Of a stretch of 53,500 nt of DNA, positions 35,523-43,923 are shown piece by piece (position 1 is the first letter of the stretch; every line of letters starts with the position of its first letter). This DNA comes from an uncultured Pseudorhodobacter sp. (lineage in GTDB: Bacteria; Pseudomonadota; Alphaproteobacteria; Rhodobacterales; Rhodobacteraceae), in the NCBI GenBank assembly GCA_913062925.1, contig CAJXWJ010000019.1:1-53500 (forward strand), in the 5' to 3' direction. The position numbers were made by a program, and so were the translations under genes. The notes under the pieces are model-generated. The model saw nothing but the letters and a program-made list of their open reading frames with translations. It was not told where the DNA came from and did not search any database.

Positions 35523-36440
35523 ATGGGGACCAAATTGAACCAAATTCGCAAAGTAGAGTGGCCAACGCTGGCGATGTTGGCAGGATGCTATGCGATTTGG
35601 GGCTTGGGCCTGGGGCTGTGGTCCAGCGCGCCTTTGCTGTCGCTGATCTTGGCGGGCCTTGGCGTGGCCTTGCACGGATCCTTGCAGCACGAGGTCATCC
35701 ACGGCCACCCGTTCAAAACCCAATGGCTGAACGAAGCGCTGGTGTTTCCGGCGCTGTCGATTTTCATCAGCTATCTGCGGTTCAAAGACACCCACTTGCA
35801 GCACCACTTTGACCCCGCGCTGACCGACCCCTATGACGACCCCGAATCCAACTATATGGACCCCACCGTCTGGGTGCGGCTGTCGCCTGTGATGCAGGGG
35901 CTGTGTCGGGTGAACAACACGCTTGCGGGCCGGATGGTGATTGGCCCCGTGCTGGGCACCATCAGCTTTTTGGCGCAAGACGCGCGTAAAATGTGGCACG
36001 GGGACCGGCGTTTGTGGCTGTCTTATGCGCTGCATCTTGGCGGTGTGGCGCTGGTGCTATTGGCGCTGGCTTGGGCCGCGATGCCGTTTTGGGCCTATCT
36101 GCTGGCGGTCTATCTGGGCACGGCGCTGTTGAAGATCCGCACCTATCTTGAACACCGCGCCCATGATCTGCCGCGCGGCCGCACCGCGATTGTCGAAGAC
36201 CGTGGCCCGCTGTCTTATCTGTTTTTGAACAATAACTTCCATGTGGTGCATCACTGCATGCCCCATGCGCCTTGGTATGATCTGCCGCGGCTTTATCAAG
36301 ACCGCAAAGAGCAATTTCGCCGCCGCAATGGCGCCTATGTTTACCGCAGCTATGCCGAGATTTTCCGCCAATACCTGTGGCGCGCCAAAGAGCAGGTGCC
36401 GCATCCGATTTGGCCGGTGCGCCGGTCTGACGCCGATTAA
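35523..36440 (+). CDS. Membrane fatty acid desaturase family protein
   Basis: The 305-residue protein has hydrophobic spans and the three histidine boxes of di-iron desaturases: HGSLQHEVIHGH (about 55-66), THLQHHFD (HxxHH), and FHVVHHCMPH (HxxHH near 239). It should insert a double bond or hydroxylate a lipid chain at the inner membrane using oxygen. Whether the substrate is a fatty acid, carotenoid or other lipid is not readable. The start has no strong ribosome site. It converges on the NUDIX gene by 4 bp. Confidence 0.87.
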   Translation: MGTKLNQIRKVEWPTLAMLAGCYAIWGLGLGLWSSAPLLSLILAGLGVALHGSLQHEVIHGHPFKTQWLNEALVFPALSIFISYLRFKDTHLQHHFDPALTDPYDDPESNYMDPTVWVRLSPVMQGLCRVNNTLAGRMVIGPVLGTISFLAQDARKMWHGDRRLWLSYALHLGGVALVLLALAWAAMPFWAYLLAVYLGTALLKIRTYLEHRAHDLPRGRTAIVEDRGPLSYLFLNNNFHVVHHCMPHAPWYDLPRLYQDRKEQFRRRNGAYVYRSYAEIFRQYLWRAKEQVPHPIWPVRRSDAD

Positions 36441-37039
36441 AGCCTGCGAAAACAGGGCACATCGCCCGAATTGTCAAAGAACGGCACGCCGTCTTGCTTA
36501 TGGCCCCCCAGCAGGGCGGTCACCTCGGACAGCACCACCTCGGTGATAAAGGGCAGATCCAGCGCGCGCGCCTCGCTCAGGCCGATCCAATGCAGATGCG
36601 ACAGCTCGGTGCCTGCGGCCGAAAAGCCTTCGGCATCGCCGGTGATCCGGGTTGCTGGGGTCAGAAAAAACCGCGCATCAAAGCGGCGGCTGCGCCCGGG
36701 CGGGGTGATGGCGCGAAACACAAAGCGCAGATCGCCCGGCAGGGGGGAGGTGATCTGCAATCCGGTTTCCTCGTGCAATTCACGCAAGGCCGCGCGCGCC
36801 AGCGTGCCCGCATGGGGCGCGCCTTCGGGGCAGTGCAGCGCCAAACGCGCAGCGCAGTCTGGCGTCAGCCCAATCGGCGCCGCGCTGTGGTCTTCCGGAT
36901 CGACCGCCCCCCCCGGAAACACATATTTCGACGGCATAAACGCCGCCGCATGGCCGCGCATCCCCATCAGAATTTGAAAGCCCTCGCCGTATTTGCGCCA
37001 CAAAATCACCGTGGCGGCGGGGCGAATAGGCTCACTCAC
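36437..37039 (-). CDS. NUDIX hydrolase
   Basis: The roughly 200-residue protein carries a NUDIX box with ALRELHEETGLQI (REL-HEE-TG core) preceded by the Gly-rich loop. Its N-terminal PAATVILWRKYGEGFQILM and PSKYVFPGGAVDPED match the RppH/CoA-type subgroup acting on nucleotide-linked substrates. I prefer GTG 37039, which overlaps the DUF983 stop by 8 bp (GGTGAGTGAG); an ATG at 37078 would give a 47-bp overlap. Substrate unknown. Confidence 0.85.
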   Translation of the reverse strand: MSEPIRPAATVILWRKYGEGFQILMGMRGHAAAFMPSKYVFPGGAVDPEDHSAAPIGLTPDCAARLALHCPEGAPHAGTLARAALRELHEETGLQITSPLPGDLRFVFRAITPPGRSRRFDARFFLTPATRITGDAEGFSAAGTELSHLHWIGLSEARALDLPFITEVVLSEVTALLGGHKQDGVPFFDNSGDVPCFRRL

Positions 37040-37448
37040 CGGCAAGCGCAGGGTCTTGATCGGGCGCGCCAAAACCATGCATGCGCTTGGCCCATTGCAG
37101 CCCGATCATCGCGCCCTTGATCCTTGGCAATAGATACAGCGACAGCGCCACGGTAAAGATCGAGAATCCGGTGATCATGGTGATCGGCTCGGGACGGTAA
37201 TGTATAAAGACAAACATCAACAGCGGCGCCATCACATGGCCGACAATCAGAATTGTCAGATAGGCAGGTCCATCATCGGTGCGCTGCGGCGTCAGATCCT
37301 GACCGCAAACCGCACAGCCACTGCGCGCCTTCAAATAGCCCTTCAGCAAGGGGCCATTGCCGCAATTTGGGCAGCGCAGCGCCCAGCCACGGCGCAAAGC
37401 AGGGCCCAAGGGGCGTTCGGCATAGGCGTCATGGATGGGATGGGTCAT
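37032..37448 (-). CDS. DUF983 family membrane protein with zinc-ribbon
   Basis: The 138-residue protein has a CPNCGNGPLLKGYLKARSGC...CAVCGQ zinc-ribbon-like N-terminal domain and two membrane spans (about 65-85 and 90-110). DUF983 proteins are common in alphaproteobacteria and have no fixed role. The operon with the NUDIX gene overlaps at the start of that gene. I took ATG 37448 as the long frame above it is promoter sequence. Confidence 0.85.
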   Translation of the reverse strand: MTHPIHDAYAERPLGPALRRGWALRCPNCGNGPLLKGYLKARSGCAVCGQDLTPQRTDDGPAYLTILIVGHVMAPLLMFVFIHYRPEPITMITGFSIFTVALSLYLLPRIKGAMIGLQWAKRMHGFGAPDQDPALAGE

Positions 37449-37546
37449 AGCTCTACCTCTGGTTTGGCCCTTGCTTATAGCGTATCGCGCCCGCCTTGTT
37501 GAGGGGGGGTGCTGCTTTGTCGCAAGTTTTTGCAACGGAGCGCGAC

Positions 37547-37575
37547 GGAAAGCCGGCGCTGGCGCGTTTGTCTGA
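37547..37575 (+). promoter_or_regulatory. Possible ECF-type promoter (GGAAA...GTCTGA) of the EF-hand gene
   Basis: GGAAA (37547-37551) and GTCTGA (37570-37575) are 18 bp apart, 47 bp before the start at 37623. The spacing and elements fit the loose pattern of sigma-ECF promoters, and an ECF sigma gene lies 0.7 kb downstream. The match is weak and could be chance. Confidence 0.3.
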
Positions 37576-37622
37576 CATGAACGCCACGGCAGCACGGCCT
37601 TGGCGCAGAGCAGGAGATGACA

Positions 37623-38183
37623 ATGTCACAGAATAAACTTACCGGTTCGGCTTTGATCGTGGCTGCCATGCTGATGGGGGCTGCGGCCTATGCCCAAGAC
37701 AGCGGCATGGGCCCCGAGGGCATGGCGCGTGGTGCCGGCCCGATGTTCGACTTTGCCGCGATGGATGCCGACAAGGATGGTAAGGTCACCAAGGTCGAGA
37801 TCGAGGCTTTTAAGGCCGCGCGCTTTGCCGAGGCTGACACCAACAAAGACGGCGGCCTCTCGCCCGAGGAAATGTCCGTCGCCCATGACACGATGATGGC
37901 CAAGCGCAAAGCCGACCGTGCAGCCGAGATGTTCAAACGGATGGACAAAGACGGCAACGGCCTGATCTCGCAAGAGGAAATGCCGGCACCGCCGCGGGCT
38001 GACAAGATGTTTGACCGTATGGATGCCGACAAAGACGGCGCAATCAGCCAAGCCGAATTCGATGCCGCCAAGCAAAAGATGCAAGAGCGGATGGACAAGC
38101 GCGGCCATCACCAAGGCGGGCATGGTAAAGACGGGCATGGTAAAGATGGGCATGGTCGCGACCACGGCGGCGCTGGCAACTAA
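37623..38183 (+). CDS. Secreted EF-hand calcium-binding protein with His/Gly-rich tail
   Basis: The roughly 186-residue protein has a signal peptide (to about residue 24, AAAYA-QD) and four EF-hand loops at about 48-59 (DADKDGKVTKVE), 72-83 (DTNKDGGLSPEE), 108-119 (DKDGNGLISQEE) and 134-145 (DADKDGAISQAE). It ends in a His/Gly/Lys/Asp tail from a 15-bp tandem repeat. It probably binds calcium, and perhaps transition metals through the tail, in the periplasm. I chose the ATG at 37623 because AGGAG sits 6 bp upstream; an ATG at 37617 abuts it. Neighbouring stress genes suggest a metal or envelope role. Confidence 0.88.
   Translation: MSQNKLTGSALIVAAMLMGAAAYAQDSGMGPEGMARGAGPMFDFAAMDADKDGKVTKVEIEAFKAARFAEADTNKDGGLSPEEMSVAHDTMMAKRKADRAAEMFKRMDKDGNGLISQEEMPAPPRADKMFDRMDADKDGAISQAEFDAAKQKMQERMDKRGHHQGGHGKDGHGKDGHGRDHGGAGN
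38118..38162 (+). repeat. 15-bp tandem repeat, three units, coding His-Gly-Lys-Asp-Gly
   Basis: GGGCATGGTAAAGAC is followed by two near-copies (one T change, then three changes) at 38133 and 38148. It codes the C-terminal GHGKD-type repeats of the EF-hand protein. Copy number may vary between strains. Confidence 0.85.
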
Positions 38184-38200
38184 GCCCAGCCGCCTGCGCC

Positions 38201-38229
38201 CCCCCCGCGTTTTGTCCCCGCGCGGGGGG
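38201..38229 (+). terminator. GC-rich hairpin after the EF-hand gene
   Basis: CCCCCCGCG (38201-38209) pairs with CGCGGGGGG (38221-38229) around an 11-base loop. No U-run follows, so it may be a partial terminator or an attenuator for the sigma-factor operon. Confidence 0.55.
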
Positions 38230-38290
38230 AGCGCTTTCGATAAATATTGCGAGATCGCCCAAGCGCGGTTAAGCCAAATGCAGGATGATA

Positions 38291-38881
38291 ATGCCGCGCG
38301 ACACCCTTGCAGAATTGGATGACGAGGCTTTGTTGGTGCTTTATGCCAACAAAGACCCCGATGCCGCCCGATTGCTGGCGCATCGGCTGATGCCGCGACT
38401 GGTGGGCTATGCTGGCCGTTTGCTGGCGGATCGCGCCGAGGCAGAGGATATCGCGCAAGAGACCATGCTGCGGCTGTGGAAACTTGCCCCCGATTGGCGC
38501 AGCGGCGAAGCAAAGGTCTCGACCTGGGCTTACCGGGTGGCGCAAAACCTGTGTACCGACCGTCTGCGCCTGCGGCAAAGGCGGGGGGCGGAGGCTTTGG
38601 ACGCGGTGGCCGAACCGGCTTCTGACGCGGCCACCGTCGTCGCGGGTATGATCGAAGCGGACCGCATGGCGGCGCTGGATGCGGCTTTGGCAAGCCTGCC
38701 CGAGCGCCAGCGCAGCGCTGTTGTCTTGCGTCATATTGAGGGATTAACCAATCCCGAGATCGCAGAGATCTTGCAAATTGGGGTTGAAGCAGTGGAAAGT
38801 TTAACGGCTCGGGGCAAGCGCGCTCTGACGCTTGCTCTTGCGGGGCAGCGCGCCGAGTTGGGCTATGAGGAGGCCGAATGA
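38291..38881 (+). CDS. RNA polymerase sigma-70 family, ECF-type sigma factor
   Basis: The roughly 196-residue protein has region 2 (RADRAEAEDIAQETMLRLWK with core-binding and -10 contacts and WRSGEAKVSTWAYRVAQNLC) and region 4 (LPERQRSAVVLRHIEGLTNPEIAEILQIGVEAVESLTARGKR). Without regions 1 and 3 it is an ECF sigma. ATG 38291 has AGGA five bases ahead; an ATG at 38285 is possible. It overlaps the next gene by 4 bp, which is the usual location for an anti-sigma factor. Confidence 0.93.
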   Translation: MPRDTLAELDDEALLVLYANKDPDAARLLAHRLMPRLVGYAGRLLADRAEAEDIAQETMLRLWKLAPDWRSGEAKVSTWAYRVAQNLCTDRLRLRQRRGAEALDAVAEPASDAATVVAGMIEADRMAALDAALASLPERQRSAVVLRHIEGLTNPEIAEILQIGVEAVESLTARGKRALTLALAGQRAELGYEEAE

Positions 38882-39228
38882 TGGATGATCTTGACGCCCT
38901 GTTTGCACAGGCCAAAGCAAAGCCAATGGCCCCTTCGGCTGCGGTGATGGCGCGGGTTTTGGCCGATGCCGCAGCGCATCAGCCGCAGGGGCAGGCTTGG
39001 CCCGCGGCTGATGCGCGCCCGAAACTGGGGCTTTTTGCGCAGTTCGCGGGGTTTTTCGGCGGGGCAGGGGCCTTGGCGGGGATGGCTTCTGCGGCGATGG
39101 CGGGTCTGTTCATCGGCTATGTGCAGCCCAGCAGCTTGGATCTGGTGACAGGCGCGGGGGCCGCCTCTGCCAGCTTGGAACAGGTCGAGCTTTTGCCCGA
39201 TCTTAGCGCCTTTTTGACCGAGGAATAA
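38878..39228 (+). CDS. Small membrane protein, putative anti-sigma factor
   Basis: The 116-residue protein has a soluble N-terminal part (about 1-50), a single Gly/Ala-rich membrane segment (about 52-80), and a short outer tail ending LLPDLSAFLTEE. No zinc-binding HxxxCxxC motif is present. Its coupling to the ECF sigma by a 4-bp ATGA overlap and its membrane anchor are what one expects of an anti-sigma factor, but there is no diagnostic domain. Confidence 0.7.
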   Translation: MMDDLDALFAQAKAKPMAPSAAVMARVLADAAAHQPQGQAWPAADARPKLGLFAQFAGFFGGAGALAGMASAAMAGLFIGYVQPSSLDLVTGAGAASASLEQVELLPDLSAFLTEE

Positions 39229-39229
39229 C

Positions 39230-39724
39230 ATGACCGACGCACAAAGCCTTGCTGTGAAACCGGCCTCAAAAGCCCTGCGCATCGCACTTGCGATCTCGGT
39301 GGCGCTGAACCTTGCTGTGGCGGGCGTGATGGCGGGCGCCTATCTGAACCACGGCGGTCCCGCGGGGCGGGGGGGGGATGTGCGCGAGCTGGGCTTTGGT
39401 CCCTTTACCGAGGCACTGACCCGCGAAGAACGCGACCAGCTGCGCAAAGCTTTTCTTGCCAAACGGCCCGATTTTCGCCAAGCCCGCCGCGACATGCGGC
39501 AGGATCTGCAAAATCTGCTCACAGCTCTGCGCGCCGAGCCCTTTGATCCGGCGCAGCTGCAAGCGCTGCTTGATAAGCAATCGCAGCGCGTCAGTCAGCA
39601 GATGGCGGCAGGGCAAGACCTGATGCGCGCGCTTTTGCTTCAGATGACCCCCTCGCAGCGCCAAGGCTTTGCCGAGCGGTTGCAAAAGGGGTTGGAGCGC
39701 GGCCGCGACGCGCCCCGCCCCTAA
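39230..39724 (+). CDS. Periplasmic metal-sensor-like protein (Spy/CpxP/CnrX type)
   Basis: The 164-residue protein has an N-terminal membrane anchor (about 17-38) and a helical periplasmic domain with REERDQLRKAFLAKRPDFRQ and LLLQMTPSQRQGFAERL, the LTxxQ-type pattern of Metal_resist proteins. Such proteins sense metal or misfolded protein and control ECF sigma/anti-sigma systems (CnrX with CnrY/CnrH). It follows the putative anti-sigma gene by one base. Its end overlaps pleD by 4 bp. Confidence 0.83.
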   Translation: MTDAQSLAVKPASKALRIALAISVALNLAVAGVMAGAYLNHGGPAGRGGDVRELGFGPFTEALTREERDQLRKAFLAKRPDFRQARRDMRQDLQNLLTALRAEPFDPAQLQALLDKQSQRVSQQMAAGQDLMRALLLQMTPSQRQGFAERLQKGLERGRDAPRP

Positions 39725-41091
39725 GCGGCGTTCCGCCCGATCGTCACCTGATTGCGGCCATCGGATTTTGCCTGCAACAGCGCACGGTCCGCGTGGTCAA
39801 TGATCTGCGCCACCGTTGGGCGGGCCTGACCGGCAAGGCTTACGGCCAAGCCGATCGAGATCGTGACATGCAAAGCTTCGGCACCGCCCAAGCCAATCGG
39901 CGACTGCTCGACGCTTTCGCACAATCTGCGCCCAATCGCCTCGGCCTCTATCAGCGTGGTGGCGGGCAGCACGATCAGAAACTCTTCGCCGCCAATGCGC
40001 GCCACCACATCGCCCAGCCGCAGGTTTACCGTAAGCCGGTTAGCCACCTCGACCAAAACCGCATCGCCGGCCGCATGGCCAAAGCGGTCGTTGACGGATT
40101 TGAAGCGATCCAGATCCGCCACCATCACCGCAAAGTCTTGGCCCGTGCTGGTGGCATTGGCCGAAATCGCGGTCAGCTGTGCCAAGCCAAAGCGGCGGTT
40201 GTGTAGCCCTGTCAGCGGGTCGATCATCGCCAGCCGCAGCCCATCTTCCAAGGTGGCCCGCAGCCGATCAGCCTCGCGCTTGCGCGTGATCAGCCGCAAC
40301 AGCCGCAGCGCCAGCTCTTGCGCGCAGACCGAGGCGCTGACCAGATCATTGGCCCCCAAATCAAAGGCCACCGCCGGCACAAAGGCGCTTTCAGGTGGCG
40401 TTAAAATGCAAATGCTGGCATGGCGGGTCGGGCTGCGGCTGCGCAGTTCCGACATCAGCCGCAAGCCGCTGCCCTTGCCCTCTAGGTCGGCGTCCAGCAC
40501 AAAGACATCGGGCGCTGGCCCATCGCCCAATGCCTCTGCCGGCGTCATCACCCGCAACTGATCGGTCAGATGTGGCGCAAGCTTGGCTTGCAAGGCTGCG
40601 CCAAGCTCGGGCTGGACGCACAGCAGGCCAATCACCCCCGGATGGTGAAAGCCCTGCGCCGGTTCCGACAGGCCCAAAACCGCGAAATCATTCTGATGCG
40701 CCTCAAGTCCCGCCAGAAGATCGCGTGCGCGCATAAAGCTGCGGATGCGCGCCATCAGGGTTTGGTCATCAATCGGTTTGGCCAGCACATCATCTGCCCC
40801 CGCCTGAAACGCCGCGACCCGCGCCTTTTGGTCAAAGCATGTCGAGAACATCAGCACCGCCACTGTCTGCAACCCAGGCATGGCACGCAGGCGACGCAGC
40901 ACCTCTAGCCCCGACATATCGGGCAGGCTCATATCCAGCAAAATAAGGTCGGGCTTATCATAGCGTACCAATTCCAGACAGCTGGCGCCATCGGCGACCA
41001 AGAGCGGCTGATAGCCTGCCGCCGCCATCTTGACCTTCATGACGATCCTATTCGTCGCGACGTCATCTACGATAAGAATTTTGCCGACCAT
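39721..41091 (-). CDS. pleD: PleD-type diguanylate cyclase response regulator (REC-REC-GGDEF)
   Basis: The 456-residue protein has a first receiver (ILIVDDVATNRIV, Asp in LILLDMSLPDMSG, Lys in DVLAKPIDD), a second degenerate receiver (about 150-270) and a GGDEF domain with RIGGEEFLIVLP. An RxxD product-inhibition site (RLGD) sits five residues before GGEEF. It makes cyclic di-GMP on phosphorylation of the first receiver, controlling the motile-sessile change. The neighbour DUF3572 gene supports the PleD identity, as this pair is common in alphaproteobacteria. Confidence 0.95.
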   Translation of the reverse strand: MVGKILIVDDVATNRIVMKVKMAAAGYQPLLVADGASCLELVRYDKPDLILLDMSLPDMSGLEVLRRLRAMPGLQTVAVLMFSTCFDQKARVAAFQAGADDVLAKPIDDQTLMARIRSFMRARDLLAGLEAHQNDFAVLGLSEPAQGFHHPGVIGLLCVQPELGAALQAKLAPHLTDQLRVMTPAEALGDGPAPDVFVLDADLEGKGSGLRLMSELRSRSPTRHASICILTPPESAFVPAVAFDLGANDLVSASVCAQELALRLLRLITRKREADRLRATLEDGLRLAMIDPLTGLHNRRFGLAQLTAISANATSTGQDFAVMVADLDRFKSVNDRFGHAAGDAVLVEVANRLTVNLRLGDVVARIGGEEFLIVLPATTLIEAEAIGRRLCESVEQSPIGLGGAEALHVTISIGLAVSLAGQARPTVAQIIDHADRALLQAKSDGRNQVTIGRNAA

Positions 41092-41224
41092 GGCGATACA
41101 AACCTGTAATACAAACGTGCTTTGGTTTACTTTGCACCAGAACTAGTTAAGAAATCCTTTCGCGGATTGTCATCAATCCTTCGGTTTTCTTACCAAAACT
41201 GTGCATAACCTTGGGGAAAAAGCG

Positions 41225-41503
41225 ATGATCGCGCAAGAACAGGCCGAAACCTTCGCTTTGCAGGCCTTTATCTGGGTGATCGGCGGCGAGCTTGCCGATG
41301 CCTTTCTTAACGCCACCGGAGCTTCGCAGGATCAGCTTGCCAAATTGGCGCAGCAGCCGGTGTTTTTGGGTGCGGTGCTGGATTTTCTGATGGAAGACGA
41401 TGCGCGTGTCATTGGCTTTTGCGATTCCGTCCAGCGCCCCTATCTCTCGGTGATGGAGGCGCGGGCAGCTTTGCCGGGCGGGCAGTTGCCGCATTGGACT
41501 TAA
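41225..41503 (+). CDS. DUF3572 family protein
   Basis: The 92-residue protein MIAQEQAETFALQAFIWVIG has the Ala-rich start and FLMEDDARVIGFCDSV segment of DUF3572. It has no known activity. It diverges from pleD across a 133-bp gap. I used ATG 41225 as the frame upstream is not conserved-looking. Confidence 0.85.
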   Translation: MIAQEQAETFALQAFIWVIGGELADAFLNATGASQDQLAKLAQQPVFLGAVLDFLMEDDARVIGFCDSVQRPYLSVMEARAALPGGQLPHWT

Positions 41504-41541
41504 ATCTTCCGTCCCAACACTCTCACTTGCAAGAGGCCTTT

Positions 41542-42240
41542 ATGACCCGCCCCCCGATCAAAGCCGTGATTTTCGACAAAGACGGCACGCTGTTTGATTT
41601 TCGCCAAAGCTGGGGGGCTTGGACCCGCGCGCTTTTGGCCGAGCTGGGCGGTGACAGCGCGCATCTGGCCGCCGTGCTGGGCTTTGACCCCAAAGCTTGC
41701 GATTTCGCGCCCGACAGCCCGGTGATCGCGCTGACCACCGCCGAGATCGCCGCGATTTTGCATCCGCATCTGACGGGTCTGACCCTGGCCGAGTTGATCG
41801 CGCGGATGGACCATCAGGCAACCCAAGCGCCGATGATCCCGGCGGTGGATCTGCCTGCGGTGCTGGGCGGGCTTGCGGCGCAGGGCCTGACCTTGGGTCT
41901 TGCCACCAATGACACCGAAGCCCCCGCGCGCAGGCATTTGACCGATGCGGGCGTGATCGATCTTTTCGCCTTTGTCTCGGGCAGCGATTCTGGCTGGGGC
42001 GGCAAGCCTGCGCCGGGGCAGCTTTTGGCTTTTGCCACCCAGCTTGGGCTTGAGCCTGCGCAAATCGCCATGGTCGGCGACAGCCTGCATGATCTGGAAT
42101 CGGGCCGCCGCGCTGGCATGGCGCGGGTTGCGGTGCTGACCGGCATTGCCACCCACGGCGACCTTGCCCCCCATGCCGATGTCGTGCTGGCCGATATCGG
42201 TGGGCTGGCGGCTTGGATTGCGGCGCAAAGCCAAGCTTAA
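41542..42240 (+). CDS. HAD-family hydrolase (phosphoglycolate phosphatase-like)
   Basis: The 232-residue protein has the four HAD motifs: FDKDGTLFDF (nucleophile and acid Asp), LATNDTEA, the Lys in WGGKPAPGQL and MVGDSLHDLESG. It should remove phosphate from a small phosphoester; phosphoglycolate is the typical substrate. ATG 41542 follows AAGAGG. It lies 38 bp after DUF3572 and 123 bp before mttB. Confidence 0.9.
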   Translation: MTRPPIKAVIFDKDGTLFDFRQSWGAWTRALLAELGGDSAHLAAVLGFDPKACDFAPDSPVIALTTAEIAAILHPHLTGLTLAELIARMDHQATQAPMIPAVDLPAVLGGLAAQGLTLGLATNDTEAPARRHLTDAGVIDLFAFVSGSDSGWGGKPAPGQLLAFATQLGLEPAQIAMVGDSLHDLESGRRAGMARVAVLTGIATHGDLAPHADVVLADIGGLAAWIAAQSQA

Positions 42241-42363
42241 ACCAGCCGAGGCGCAAAAACGACGCATTTTAGTCGGTAATATGGTGCGCGTCTGGCCATG
42301 CTTTCCGCCATCTTGGCCGCAACAGTGATCAACCCCTTGTTGATCCTTTGCAAGGAGCCCGCC

Positions 42364-43923
42364 ATGAGCGATGACGCAAGCCGCAAACGCAGCCGTGCCG
42401 GTGGCCGCGCTGGCAACAAAAGCCGCGCAGGCTCTGCTGTTATCGACCAGATGCCTTGGCGGATTCCGGTCAATCCTGACCGCCCCGTTGAGCCTTTGGA
42501 TGCCGAGGGCGTGCAGGCGATCCACCGCACCACCATGCGAATTTTGCGTGACATTGGTATCGAGTTTCTGAACCCCGAGGCGGTGGCCTACCTGAAGCAG
42601 GCAGGCTGCAAAGTCACCGGCACCAACGTCAAAATGGACGAAGATTTCGTGATGGAAATGGTGGCCCGCGCGCCATCGACCTTTACCATCACCCCGCGCA
42701 ACCCAGAGCGTGAAGTGATCATGGGCGGCAATCACATGCTGTTCGTCAATGTCTCTAGCCCGCCAAACGCTTGGGATCTGGAACGCGGCAAGCGCACGGG
42801 CGACTTTGAAACCTTCAAAGAATTCATGAAGTTGACGCAGTATTTCAACTGCATCCACATCGCGGGCGGCTATCCGGTGGAACCGGTCGATATCCATGCC
42901 TCGATCCGGCATCTGGATTGTCTTTATGAAAAACTGACCCTGACCGATAAGGTCGTGCACGCCTATTCGCTGGGGGCCGAGCGGGTTGAAGATGTGATGG
43001 AGATGGTGCGCATCGCGGGCGGGCTTTCGGAAGCCGAATTCCAAGCCAAGCCGCGGATGTATACCAATATCAACTCGGTCTCGCCCTTGCAGCACGACTA
43101 CCCGATGCTGGACGGCGCGATGCGGATGGCCAAGCGCGGCCAGCCGGTGGTGATCACGCCCTTTACCCTTGCCGGCGCAATGGCGCCTGTGACGATGTCG
43201 GGGGCGGTGGCGCTGTCTTTGGCCGAAGGTTTGGCGGGGCTTGCGCTGTTGCAATATATCGCACCGGGCTGTCCGGTGGCGCTGGGCACCTTTACCTCGA
43301 ACGTCGATATGAAGTCGGGCGCGCCAGCTTTCGGCACGCCTGAATATATGCGCGCCACGCAAATGACCGGGCAATTGGTGCGGTTTTACGGCCTGCCGCT
43401 GCGCTCGTCGGGCACCTGTGCGGCCAATGTGCCGGATGGTCAGGCGATGTGGGAAACCTCGAACAGCCTTTGGGCGGCGGTGCAAAGCCAGACCAATATG
43501 GTCTATCACGCCGCAGGTTGGCTCGAGGGGGGGCTGATCGCCTCGCCCGAGAAATTCGTGATGGATTGCGAAGTTTTGCAGATGATCCAGCGCTATTTCG
43601 AATCCAGCATCACCGCCACCACCGAAGACGATCTTGCCTTTGACGCGATCAAAGCTGTCGGCCCAGGCGGGCATTATTTTGGCTGCCAGCACACCCAAGA
43701 CCGCTATTCCACCGCCTTTTATGCGCCCATCGTCTCGGATTGGCGCAATTACGAGGCTTGGCAGCAGGGCGGCTCGACCTGGACACCTGAACGCGCGCAT
43801 CAGATCTACAAACAGATCCTTGCCGAGTTTGAAGCCCCCGCGATGGACGGGGCTGCGCAAGAGGCTTTGCAGCAATTCGTTGCAAAACGGAAACAAGAAG
43901 GCGGCGCGCCGACAGATTTTTAA
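42364..43923 (+). CDS. Trimethylamine/betaine methyltransferase (MttB) family protein, non-pyrrolysine
   Basis: The 519-residue protein is a MttB homologue: RDIGIEFLNPEAVAYLKQAG near the start and ITPFTLAGAMAPVTMSGAVA, SSGTCAANVPDGQAMWETSN later. No in-frame UAG occurs, so it lacks pyrrolysine, unlike archaeal trimethylamine methyltransferase. Non-Pyl members demethylate quaternary amines such as glycine betaine, carnitine or proline betaine to a corrinoid protein; no corrinoid protein gene is in this window. Strong AAGGAG upstream. A basic N-terminal extension (RKRSRAGGRAGNKSR) is present. Confidence 0.88.
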   Translation: MSDDASRKRSRAGGRAGNKSRAGSAVIDQMPWRIPVNPDRPVEPLDAEGVQAIHRTTMRILRDIGIEFLNPEAVAYLKQAGCKVTGTNVKMDEDFVMEMVARAPSTFTITPRNPEREVIMGGNHMLFVNVSSPPNAWDLERGKRTGDFETFKEFMKLTQYFNCIHIAGGYPVEPVDIHASIRHLDCLYEKLTLTDKVVHAYSLGAERVEDVMEMVRIAGGLSEAEFQAKPRMYTNINSVSPLQHDYPMLDGAMRMAKRGQPVVITPFTLAGAMAPVTMSGAVALSLAEGLAGLALLQYIAPGCPVALGTFTSNVDMKSGAPAFGTPEYMRATQMTGQLVRFYGLPLRSSGTCAANVPDGQAMWETSNSLWAAVQSQTNMVYHAAGWLEGGLIASPEKFVMDCEVLQMIQRYFESSITATTEDDLAFDAIKAVGPGGHYFGCQHTQDRYSTAFYAPIVSDWRNYEAWQQGGSTWTPERAHQIYKQILAEFEAPAMDGAAQEALQQFVAKRKQEGGAPTDF

